Positions 9,051 through 15,777 of a stretch of 55,597 nucleotides of DNA are shown piece by piece (position 1 is the stretch's first letter; each line of letters opens with the position of its first letter). Below the pieces are notes generated by a model. It was not told the DNA's origin. It worked only from the letters and a program-made list of their open reading frames with translations, and searched no databases. The DNA comes from Bacillota bacterium (GTDB lineage: Bacteria; Bacillota; Sulfobacillia; JAJYWN01; JAJZPE01): positions 1 to 55,597 of the forward strand of contig DASXUT010000052.1 of assembly GCA_036504675.1 (NCBI GenBank), read 5' to 3'. Made by a program: the position numbers and the translations under genes.

Positions 9051-9081
9051 CAAGGCCGGGCCATCCAAGGACCCGGCCTTG
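9051..9081 (+). terminator. Hairpin after the RCKP gene
   Basis: Perfect 10-base inverted repeat CAAGGCCGGG / CCCGGCCTTG with an 11-base loop, 15 bases after the stop. There is no U tract, so intrinsic termination is uncertain. Confidence 0.45.
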
Positions 9082-9199
9082 CACCGTCCGTGGGCCTGAT
9101 TCAGCTGAGCTAAGCACACCACGGCCGGGTCCCTCGTCACTCAACCGGTCCACTCCGACAGCAGCCGTAGGAACGGCACAGCCTGAACTCCCGGGCCGT

Positions 9200-9331
9200 G
9201 CGCCGCGGGACCTGACCCTCGACGAGATGGCCTCCCTTCTTGGGACCACCCACGAGGTCGTCTGCCGGCTCTTGTATCGGCTGGCCCGGCTCGGGGGCCA
9301 GGAAGGTTCCCGGTCGGAAGGGCGAAATTGA
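9200..9331 (+). pseudogene. Crp/Fnr-family regulator remnant (HTH end only)
   Basis: The frame reads LTLDEMASLLGTTHEVVCRLLYRLARLGG, which matches the beginning of the Crp-type winged helix (canonical LTHEELASLLGTTRETVSRLLSRLE). The sensor domain is absent upstream, and the wing that should follow the recognition helix is replaced by QEGSRSEGRN and a stop. No plausible start serves only this segment. I read it as the eroded 3' end of a regulator gene. Its TGA lies inside the TTGAC-N4-GTCAA box that follows, the same gene-then-box arrangement seen at 10869-11576. Confidence 0.6.
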
Positions 9332-9369
9332 CAACAGTCAATGAACATCGTGCCGCCGCGTACTATGAT
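9328..9369 (+). promoter_or_regulatory. Crp/Fnr-type operator with class II promoter spacing (box 1)
   Basis: The palindrome TTGAC-AACA-GTCAA occupies 9328-9341 with its centre at 9334.5. A -10 element TATGAT lies at 9364-9369. If transcription starts at 9376 the box centre is at -41.5, the exact position for class II activation by FNR/Dnr-type regulators. The half-sites TTGAC/GTCAA resemble Dnr/NnrR sites more than the FNR TTGAT/ATCAA consensus. Caveat: the downstream SUMF1-like frame is open through the -10, which may therefore be partly coding. Confidence 0.6.
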
Positions 9370-10014
9370 GAGTCGGGGCGCCGAGGAGGTGGCGGCTACT
9401 ACCCCGGTGACACCTTCCTGGGCAAGAAGCACGAGAAGGAGATCAAAGCCGGGCAGTGGCCGCTGTACTACTTCTCCGATAAGGCGGCCCGGATCACTTA
9501 CGACGGCCGGCGTTTCTCCGCCAAGCCCGGGTATGAGAACCACCCCGTGACCATGGTCACCTGGTTCGGGGCCAGGACCTACGCCGACTTCCATGGCTGG
9601 CGTCTGCCGACCGAGGCGGAATGGGAGAAGGCGGCCAGAGGGACCGATGGGCGACCGTACCCGTGGGGCGAGGGTATCAGCCCGGCCAACGCCAACTACT
9701 ACCACAGCCGTGACCCCTTCGAGGCGCCGGGAAGGGTCGGCGACACGACCCCGGTCGGCTTCTACGACGGAAGGACTTACGGGGACTTCAAGACCGCCGA
9801 CTCCCGCAGTCCCTACGGGCTCTATGACATGGCCGGCAACGTCGACGAGTGGACGGCCGACGTCTACGCCTGGACCCACCTCCGCTACCTGCGCGGCGGA
9901 CACAAGGGAGACCACCCTCCGGACCTACGGGTGTGGGCCAGAAGCAGCGCCGTCCCCGACTTTGGTGGTCCCAGCATCGGGTTCCGTTGCGTCCGCAGTG
10001 TCCCCCAGAATTGA
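9328..10014 (+). CDS. SUMF1/formylglycine-generating-enzyme-like protein, N-terminally truncated
   Basis: The product contains the C-terminal two thirds of a FGE-sulfatase (SUMF1/EgtB/PvdO) domain: HPVTMVTWFGARTYADFHGWRLPTEAEWEKAARG, YPWGEG, SPYGLYDMAGNVDEWTAD, LRGGHKGD and IGFRCVRS. The usual beginning (fMV.IPAGxFxMG) is missing. The nominal TTG start lies inside the operator box, and no in-frame ATG or GTG follows the good GAGGAGG at 9379-9385, so the gene has probably lost its native start. Related NirV proteins occur beside copper nitrite reductase genes, but none is present here. Sulfatase activation is unlikely. It is followed after 15 bases by a membrane protein gene. Confidence 0.7.
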   Translation: MTTVNEHRAAAYYDESGRRGGGGYYPGDTFLGKKHEKEIKAGQWPLYYFSDKAARITYDGRRFSAKPGYENHPVTMVTWFGARTYADFHGWRLPTEAEWEKAARGTDGRPYPWGEGISPANANYYHSRDPFEAPGRVGDTTPVGFYDGRTYGDFKTADSRSPYGLYDMAGNVDEWTADVYAWTHLRYLRGGHKGDHPPDLRVWARSSAVPDFGGPSIGFRCVRSVPQN

Positions 10015-10029
10015 AGGGAGGGTCCTGAG

Positions 10030-10647
10030 ATGACGTCCCTCGACCGGCTGATCCTCTTACTTACCGGGTTGCTCGCCCTGTACCTGGCCGTTCACTTCCT
10101 CCAGCGCCGTCAATCGCCCGCCGACCGCCGTTTCCCCCTCTACTACTTCGTCGCCTTCGCCGTTCTGCTGGTGGCCGGCCTATTGCTGATCTTCCTCGGC
10201 TACGGAGTACTGGCCAACCCCCTCGTGGTCATCGTCGCCGCCTTCATCCCGCTGGCTCTGTCGGCGGGGCTGGTGGCTCAACTCTACCCCAAGTATGAGC
10301 CGGCCTACCTGATCTTCGCCATCGTCGGCCTGGCGGCCATCGCTGTCACCCGTTTCGTCGGCCCCTCCGGCCTGGCCACGGCGGTCCTGGCCGTCGTCCA
10401 CGGGGTGGCCGGCCTGACCATCTTCTTCGCCCCGCTGGCCACCTGCCTGGCCGGCCAGCGCCCCTGGAGCTTTGCCCTGGTCACCGTCGGCGGAACGCTG
10501 ATCGGCATCGGCGGCCTGGCCCTGGCCTTCCTCAAGGCCGGTAAGCCAATCCTGCCCGCCACCTTCATCTTCGCCATCCTGGCTCCCCTGCTGCTGCTGA
10601 TGACCGGCAGCTTTGCCTGGGGGCTCATCAAAGGCGGGCGCTCGTAG
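10030..10647 (+). CDS. Hypothetical six-helix membrane protein
   Basis: The 205-residue sequence is mostly hydrophobic, with about six predicted membrane segments separated by short loops (first at residues 5-24, then near 37-58, 62-80, 87-105, 112-135, 142-162 and 170-198, the last possibly two). There is one Cys (PLATCLAG) and a short basic C-terminus. GGGAGG precedes the ATG, and the gene lies 15 bases after the SUMF1-like frame, so the two are probably co-transcribed from the Crp/Fnr-type promoter. I do not recognise the family. A link to respiration is only inferred from the operator and from the heme O synthase-like gene downstream. Confidence 0.72.
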   Translation: MTSLDRLILLLTGLLALYLAVHFLQRRQSPADRRFPLYYFVAFAVLLVAGLLLIFLGYGVLANPLVVIVAAFIPLALSAGLVAQLYPKYEPAYLIFAIVGLAAIAVTRFVGPSGLATAVLAVVHGVAGLTIFFAPLATCLAGQRPWSFALVTVGGTLIGIGGLALAFLKAGKPILPATFIFAILAPLLLLMTGSFAWGLIKGGRS

Positions 10648-10765
10648 AGCCTGGCTTCGGCCCTTCCCACCAGTTAGCCGCCCTGGTTTGCGTACCGGGG
10701 GGCTCTTCTTTTCGGCCTGAAGCCGGAGCTTGCCGAGGTCTCGCCGGCGACTACTGGAGGAAAGG

Positions 10766-10800
10766 CCCCGCGGCCCGTCGAATGGGGCCAGCGGGGTTTT
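10766..10800 (+). terminator. Intrinsic terminator after the membrane protein gene
   Basis: CCCCGCGGCCC pairs with GGGCCAGCGGGG (one bulged A) and is followed by TTTT. Confidence 0.75.
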
Positions 10801-10868
10801 AAGGCACCTTCAGACTCATTCGGGAATCGGTCTTGCCGGCCAACCAGCTAGGACGGGAAGGGGTCAAC

Positions 10869-11547
10869 TTGCCAACGTCCGCAGCGGTCCCGAACCGATG
10901 CAGCGAATGCCCGATCGCCACGGGGACCAACCATGCCGACCTGGCCCTGCCCCGGGCCCTCCAAACCGAGCTCGACGAGTTCAGCGCGTTGGAGCATTTC
11001 CCGGCCGGCGCGTCCATCGTCCGCCAGGGGGATGAGGTGCGTGGATGGCACATCGTCCGCGAGGGATGGCCAGGGTGGTCATCGTCGATGAAGGTGGAAA
11101 TGAGCAGACCGTCCGATTCGCCTATCCGGGGCAACTCATCGGCGGCTGCGCCCACGGCCGAGCCCAGACCTACTGCTACTCGGCCGAGGCGGTCATCGGT
11201 CTGCTCATCGCCGATCTGGCCAACGCCTACCGGCGACTCCACGACCTCGCCACGGCCACGGCCCACGAGCGGCTGCCCCAGGTCCTGATGGAAATCACCG
11301 ACGCCCACAACCGCGGCGGGCGCGGGATCCAGGCCCGAGAGGGGCCACGACCGGGGTCGTACTGTATCGTCCTGCCCCGCCAGCAGCTGGCCGACATGCT
11401 CGGGGTGACCAAGGAGACCGCGGTCAGGCCCTGACGGCCCTGAAAAAGCGCGGTCTGGTCCATACCCAGGGGAAGACGATCTTCGTTCCCGACGTCGAAG
11501 CCCTCCGCCGATCGAGCGGGGAATCCGCCCGAGCCGTGAGGCGATGA
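10869..11547 (+). pseudogene. Crp/Fnr-family transcription regulator, frameshifted
   Basis: Three successive frames reconstruct a Crp/Fnr protein: a start region with CSECPI, then FPAGASIVRQGDEVRGWHIVREG; after a frame change near 11061, MARVVIVDEGGNEQTVRFAYPGQLIGG; after a second change near 11427, ALTALKKRGLVHTQGKTIFVPD. The HTH reads QQLADMLGVTKETAVRALTALKKRG. Both breaks are repaired by adding one G to a run of G (GAGGG before ATGGCC; AGG before CCCTGA). The effector domain also looks about 25-30 residues short between the GGCAHG segment and the dimerisation helix. The TTG start at 10869 follows GGGAAGGGG; another TTG lies at 10833. Cys pairs suggest a possible Fe-S sensor ancestor. Confidence 0.75.
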
Positions 11548-11562
11548 TCGGCGGACCGCCGG

Positions 11563-11605
11563 TTGACTTTGGTCAATGAACCGGGGTCCCTTCATGGACT
11601 ATGCT
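11563..11605 (+). promoter_or_regulatory. Crp/Fnr-type operator with promoter (box 2)
   Basis: The palindrome TTGAC-TTTG-GTCAA occupies 11563-11576, centred at 11569.5. A -10 TATGCT lies at 11600-11605, which places the box near -42. The ten bases GTCAATGAAC are identical in box 1, and ACTATG follows at nearly the same distance. It serves the heme O synthase-like gene at 11638. Confidence 0.75.
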
Positions 11606-11637
11606 CAAATCGAGGGACGAGAGGAGGCGCCGGCGGC

Positions 11638-12558
11638 ATGCTCGAAAATGTGGCCGAAAGGACGGCCGGGCCGGTCGGACCGGCGGCTGACGTCATGGGC
11701 AAGGTCAAGGCTCTGGCCGAGGCGGCGAAGTTGAAGTCGGTCGTCCTCCTGACCTTCGTCGGCTTTGCGGGGGGCGTCTACGCGGCCGCCGGCGACCTCC
11801 GCAACCCGGCTCTGTGGCTGGGCACTCTGGCCGTGGCCATCGGCAGCATGGGGACCAACGGCATCACCGGCTTCATCGACCGGCGGATGGACGCCATCAT
11901 GGCTCGGACGAAGAGCCGGCCGGTCCCCGAAGGGCGGCTGACCCCTCGTGAATCGCTGATCTTCGGCCTGGTGATGGTGGCGGTCAGCCTCCTGCCGGCC
12001 CTCGCCACGGGCCACCCCTGGAGCCTCTTCTGGCTGCTCTTCGGGATCCTTGACACGACCCTGATCTACAACGGCTGGTCCAAGCCCAGGACCCCGTGGA
12101 ATGTCGTCCTGGGCTCACCGGCGGGCGGAGCGACGATTATGGTCGTCACCTCGGCGGTCACCGGCCAGGCTCTCGGCCTGGTCCCGTTCACCCTGGCGGC
12201 TCTGGTCGTCGCCTGGACCCCCGTCCACATCTGGAGCCTGGCCATCCTCCACGTAGATGACTACCGCGCGGCCGACGTGCCGATGCTTCCCGTGGTCTAT
12301 GGGGTCGACCGCGCGGCCCGCTGCGCCGCCGCCTCGAGCCTGTTCTTGTGCGGTTTTGGCCTGGTCCTGCCGATCATCGCCCGGTTCAATCCGGCCGGGC
12401 TGGTCATCAGCCTGATCCTGCCGATCCCGGTGGTCGTCTACAGCCTGATCGTCGGTCACCAACCGGACCCCCGCAAGGCTTATGCCCTGTTCAAGCTGTC
12501 CAGTCCGTACCTGGCGGCGGTCTTCCTGTTGCTGATCTGGCAGGCCTTGCTCCGCTAG
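11638..12558 (+). CDS. ctaB: Heme O synthase-like UbiA prenyltransferase (CtaB/CyoE family)
   Basis: The 306-residue polytopic protein has the first Asp-rich motif of protoheme IX farnesyltransferases as NGITGFIDRRMDAIMARTKSRP and the second as HVDDYRAADVPMLPVVYG. These bind the farnesyl diphosphate magnesium complex. CtaB converts heme B to heme O for terminal oxidases. AGGAGG lies about 10 bases before the ATG. Differences from typical CtaB include VHIWSLAIL for PHFWALA and the absence of any oxidase gene nearby, so another prenyl acceptor is possible. The upstream Crp/Fnr-type box suggests induction under low oxygen or nitrosative conditions (inference). Confidence 0.82.
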   Translation: MLENVAERTAGPVGPAADVMGKVKALAEAAKLKSVVLLTFVGFAGGVYAAAGDLRNPALWLGTLAVAIGSMGTNGITGFIDRRMDAIMARTKSRPVPEGRLTPRESLIFGLVMVAVSLLPALATGHPWSLFWLLFGILDTTLIYNGWSKPRTPWNVVLGSPAGGATIMVVTSAVTGQALGLVPFTLAALVVAWTPVHIWSLAILHVDDYRAADVPMLPVVYGVDRAARCAAASSLFLCGFGLVLPIIARFNPAGLVISLILPIPVVVYSLIVGHQPDPRKAYALFKLSSPYLAAVFLLLIWQALLR

Positions 12559-12619
12559 ACCTGGGGACCTGGGACCGGAAAGACCATCGGACCGGTAGAA
12601 CATGGGCCGAGAGAGCCCA

Positions 12620-12652
12620 AAAGCCCTTCCCGCATAGGCGCGGAAGGGCTTT
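12620..12652. terminator. Bidirectional terminator between ctaB-like gene and rodA
   Basis: AAAGCCCTTCC pairs with GGAAGGGCTTT around an 11-base loop. It separates two convergent genes and has T-rich flanks on both strands (TTTG and TTTTG). Confidence 0.75.
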
Positions 12653-12694
12653 GTCGTGTCTCCATGGCTTGATCCGGCGGGCCTGGGCCCAGAC

Positions 12695-13843
12695 TCAGAA
12701 CAGGATCTTCTGCCGCCGCATCCCGACGTTGAGGAGCAGCCCGATGGCCGCGGCGTTGGCCAGGAGCGAGCTCCCCCCGGCACTCATGAAGGGTAGGGGG
12801 ATGCCGGTCACCGGCATGATCCCGGCGACCATCCCCACGTTGACCAGGACGTGGAAGGTGAGCATCGTGACCACTCCGGCGGCCAGAAGCGTGCCCAAAG
12901 TGTCCTTGGCGTGAGCCATGATCTGGATGCCGCGGAAGATGATGAAGGCATAGACAACCAGCAGGCCGATGGCCCCGAGAAAACCGAGTTCCTCGCTGAC
13001 GACGGCGAAGATGAAGTCGGTGTGCTGCTCGGGAAGGAAGTTGAGCTGGTTCTGGGTCCCGGCGAAAAGCCCCTTCCCGAAGAGGCCCCCGGATCCAACG
13101 GCGATCTTCGACTGGATGATGTGGTACCCAGACCCGAGCGGGTCGATGCTCGGGTCGATGAAGACCACCAGCCGCTTCATCTGGTAATCCCTGAGGAAGT
13201 TGCGGATAATCGGCAGGTCGATGGTATAACGGAAGTGCAGGAAGAGAATGGCCGCCACGACCAGCAGCCCCGCCCCGGCGATGGTCGCCAGCTGACGGGC
13301 TCTGGCGCCGGCCATGTACAGCATCCCGAAGAGGATGGCCACGAAGACCAGGGAGGTGCCCAAGTCCGGTTGGCGCAGGACGAGGACGACCGGGATGGCG
13401 GCATAGATGAAGGGGCCGATCAGGTCCTGCGGTCGCCCCAGGCGCCCTTCACGCCGCCTGAGGAAGCCCGCCAGGGTGATGATGATCAGGACCTTGCCGA
13501 TCTCGGATGGCTGTAGCCGGAAGAAACCGATGTCGATCCAGCGCTGCCCGCCCAGCGCCGAGCGGCCGACGAAGGCGACCACGAGCAGACCGGCCAGGTT
13601 CAGTCCGTACAAGACGTTGGCCAGGCGGCCGAAGAAGCCGTAGTCGAAGAACTGGATCATGAGGATGGCTACCAGACCGAGGGCGGCGAAGAGAATCTGT
13701 CGCTTGACGTAGTACAGCGGATCGGCCGAGACATCGCCGGACCGAGTGGCGCTGCCGATGATCAGGATGCCGAAGATCATCAGCATGATCACCGCCATCA
13801 GCAGAGGATAGTCCAGGTTGCGCCAGAGCCGGCGTTCGAACAT
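12695..13843 (-). CDS. rodA: SEDS peptidoglycan glycosyltransferase RodA
   Basis: The 382-residue, roughly ten-helix protein belongs to the SEDS family. Recognisable segments are SALGGQRWIDIGFFRLQPSEIGK, the loop GSGGLFGKGLFAGTQNQLNFLPEQHTDFIFAVVSEELGFLGA and the C-terminal PLPFMSAGGSS. SEDS proteins polymerise lipid II with a class B PBP partner. Here the partner is the pbp2 gene of the same cluster, and mreBCD supports assignment to elongation (RodA) rather than division (FtsW). The gene follows the MinE-like gene by 44 bases. Typical length; no anomalies. Confidence 0.95.
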   Translation of the reverse strand: MFERRLWRNLDYPLLMAVIMLMIFGILIIGSATRSGDVSADPLYYVKRQILFAALGLVAILMIQFFDYGFFGRLANVLYGLNLAGLLVVAFVGRSALGGQRWIDIGFFRLQPSEIGKVLIIITLAGFLRRREGRLGRPQDLIGPFIYAAIPVVLVLRQPDLGTSLVFVAILFGMLYMAGARARQLATIAGAGLLVVAAILFLHFRYTIDLPIIRNFLRDYQMKRLVVFIDPSIDPLGSGYHIIQSKIAVGSGGLFGKGLFAGTQNQLNFLPEQHTDFIFAVVSEELGFLGAIGLLVVYAFIIFRGIQIMAHAKDTLGTLLAAGVVTMLTFHVLVNVGMVAGIMPVTGIPLPFMSAGGSSLLANAAAIGLLLNVGMRRQKILF

Positions 13844-13887
13844 GGGGAACGGCGCCTGCCTTCTTATGTCGACCTACAACCCAGCTA

Positions 13888-14946
13888 TTATTCTCTTTTC
13901 TTGTCTCCTTTACCTCCCGGCAAAAGTAGTTGTGGCGCCGATTTTCGGTGCTTCGACTTGGCCGGCGGCGCGGCGCCATCCACCTTCGGTTGGACCGTAA
14001 TCGACTTGGCGAAGCTTTCAAAGGGTTTGGCCGAGTCGATCCCCGGCCTGATCAGGGTATCAATGGGCTTACTCGAGCTGATGATCGCTCTGGTCAGGCT
14101 GTCGAGCGGCTTGGTCACAAGGCTGGAAGGTTTCGGAAGGAGGCCCGCCGGCTTTGGACCGCCGTTGGCCTTGGGGGCTTCCCAGGCCGGCGTGGGAACA
14201 CCCCCGAAGGTCCCCAGAGACTTGGGCGGAGTCGCGTTCTTGCTGGCCATCCGGGGGGTCTTGGTGGTCTGCGTCGGCGGCGCCGGACTGACCTTGGCCT
14301 GAGGCGGCTTGAAGGGGTCCGGACCGTGAGTCGACCTGGCCGCGGGAGCCGGGGCCAGGGTCGTCGCCGCCACCTCGGAATCGGCTGAGGCCACGATGAC
14401 CGCCTTTGCGGGCTCGGCCGGGGGCATCCCCTTGACCGGCCCATTGGAAACGGGCTGCCTGGATGGATCACTCTGGTCGGAGGGCGGACCCATGGCCTTG
14501 TTCGTGTTGAGGGCCATGGGCTGGGGCGGGTTGGCTGAGATGGTGCCATTCCCGGCCTTTCCTGGGGCAACTGGCGCGCTCGGCGCCGCGGCTGCGGTGA
14601 CCGCCGAGGGCGCGGGCGGCCCCCCAACCACCTCGGCCGCCGTCGTCAGAACCACCGCCGGCTTGGGCGAAGCCTGTTCGATGATCACCTTGGTAGGTGC
14701 CGGGTGGTCCGACGGAGGAGGCGGCGCGACGCCCTTCGGCGCCGTGGGGGCCGCGGGCTCGGCCGCCTGGATTGGCCCGGGCTCGCCGCTCACCTTCGCA
14801 TCGGTCGCCTTCTTGGCCAGGCGAACCGCCCGGTCGCCCCAGCACTCGGCCCGGTCGTGAGCCAGGACCCAGCGCAGCCGGTCGACGGCCATCTGGCCGG
14901 CTGTCTTGGTCTCGGCCTTCCGGCGGGCGCGGAGGAATTCAAACAT
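13888..14946 (-). CDS. minE: MinE-like N-terminal domain fused to a long Pro/Ala-rich tail
   Basis: Residues 1-35 (MFEFLRARRK...AVDRLRWVLAHDRAE) match the MinE membrane-targeting and MinD-binding segment: compare E. coli MinE LDFFLSRKK and AKERLQIIVAERR. The gene lies 24 bases after minD, where minE is expected. The MinE topological-specificity domain that should follow (dimerisation, MinC displacement) is not visible. Instead about 300 residues of Pro/Ala/Lys/Thr-rich low-complexity sequence follow, with three tandem 14-residue repeats at 279-320 and a basic C-terminus. It could stimulate MinD or tether it, but oscillation-type MinE function is doubtful. Assignment rests on a short match plus position. 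Confidence 0.72.
   Translation of the reverse strand: MFEFLRARRKAETKTAGQMAVDRLRWVLAHDRAECWGDRAVRLAKKATDAKVSGEPGPIQAAEPAAPTAPKGVAPPPPSDHPAPTKVIIEQASPKPAVVLTTAAEVVGGPPAPSAVTAAAAPSAPVAPGKAGNGTISANPPQPMALNTNKAMGPPSDQSDPSRQPVSNGPVKGMPPAEPAKAVIVASADSEVAATTLAPAPAARSTHGPDPFKPPQAKVSPAPPTQTTKTPRMASKNATPPKSLGTFGGVPTPAWEAPKANGGPKPAGLLPKPSSLVTKPLDSLTRAIISSSKPIDTLIRPGIDSAKPFESFAKSITVQPKVDGAAPPAKSKHRKSAPQLLLPGGKGDKKRE
13987..14112 (-). repeat. Three tandem 14-residue repeats in the MinE-like protein
   Basis: Residues 279-320 read KPLDSLTRAIISSS, KPIDTLIRPGIDSA and KPFESFAKSITVQP. The pattern is K-P-hydrophobic-D/E-S/T-L/F-x-R/K, with spaced hydrophobic and basic residues that could form amphipathic, membrane-touching helices. 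Confidence 0.8.
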
Positions 14947-14970
14947 GTCGGAGCCCTCCCGTCCCGCAGT

Positions 14971-15765
14971 TTATCGCCCGCCGATGAACCGTCTGATGGC
15001 GCCCACGAAACCGGTTCCGGTCTCCAGGCTCATCATCGGCACGGTTTCCCCGCACAACCTTCGGGCCATGTTCCGATAGGCTTCGGCGGCCCGTGAGGTC
15101 CGGCTGGTGATGACCGGGTCGCCTCGGTTGCCCGACGTGATGGCGGCCTCGTCCTCGGGGACCACCCCGAGGAGATCGACGGCCAGGATGTCGGTGATGT
15201 CGTCGATGTCCATCATGTCTCCGTGGCGAACCATCGTCGGCCTGACCCGGTTGACCACCAGATAGGGGTGTTTGAAGCCGGCGGCTTCGAGCAGGCCGAT
15301 GACCCGGTCGGCGTCGCGGACGGCGGCGATCTCCGGGGTGGTCACGACAATGGCCTGCTGGGCGCCGGCCATGGCGTTCCGGAAACCTTGTTCAATCCCC
15401 GCCGGCGAGTCGATGATCACCATGTCGAAGTCCCGGCGGAGTTCGCCGCAGAGCTTCCGCATCTGGTCCGGGCTGATCGCGCTCTTGTCCTTGGTCTGCG
15501 AGGCCGGCAGAAGCTGGAGCCCCTCGAACCGCTTGTCCTTGATGAGGGCTTGCTTCACTCGGCAAAAACCCTCGGCGACGTCGGCAATGTCGTACACGAT
15601 CCGGTTCTCGAGCCCCAGAGCCAAGTCGAGGTTGCGCAGACCGATGTCCCCGTCCAACAGGGCGACCTTTTTGCCGAGCATCGCCAAGCCGGCACCCAGA
15701 TTGGCCGTGGTCGTGGTCTTCCCGACCCCGCCCTTGCCCGATGTCACCACGATGACGTCTCCCAA
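14971..15765 (-). CDS. minD: Septum site-determining ATPase MinD
   Basis: The 264-residue P-loop ATPase starts with the deviant Walker A motif VVTSGKGGVGKTTTTANLG and has LLDGDIGLRNLDLALG and DMVIIDSPAGIEQGF. The C-terminus (GFVGAIRRFIGGR) is the amphipathic membrane-targeting helix. MinD recruits MinC to the membrane away from mid-cell. It lies 12 bases after minC and 24 bases before the MinE-like gene, forming a minC-minD-minE unit. Length and motifs are normal, so the ATPase itself is conventional while its two partners are unusual. Confidence 0.97.
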   Translation of the reverse strand: MGDVIVVTSGKGGVGKTTTTANLGAGLAMLGKKVALLDGDIGLRNLDLALGLENRIVYDIADVAEGFCRVKQALIKDKRFEGLQLLPASQTKDKSAISPDQMRKLCGELRRDFDMVIIDSPAGIEQGFRNAMAGAQQAIVVTTPEIAAVRDADRVIGLLEAAGFKHPYLVVNRVRPTMVRHGDMMDIDDITDILAVDLLGVVPEDEAAITSGNRGDPVITSRTSRAAEAYRNMARRLCGETVPMMSLETGTGFVGAIRRFIGGR

Positions 15766-15777
15766 GGTCCCAACCTC

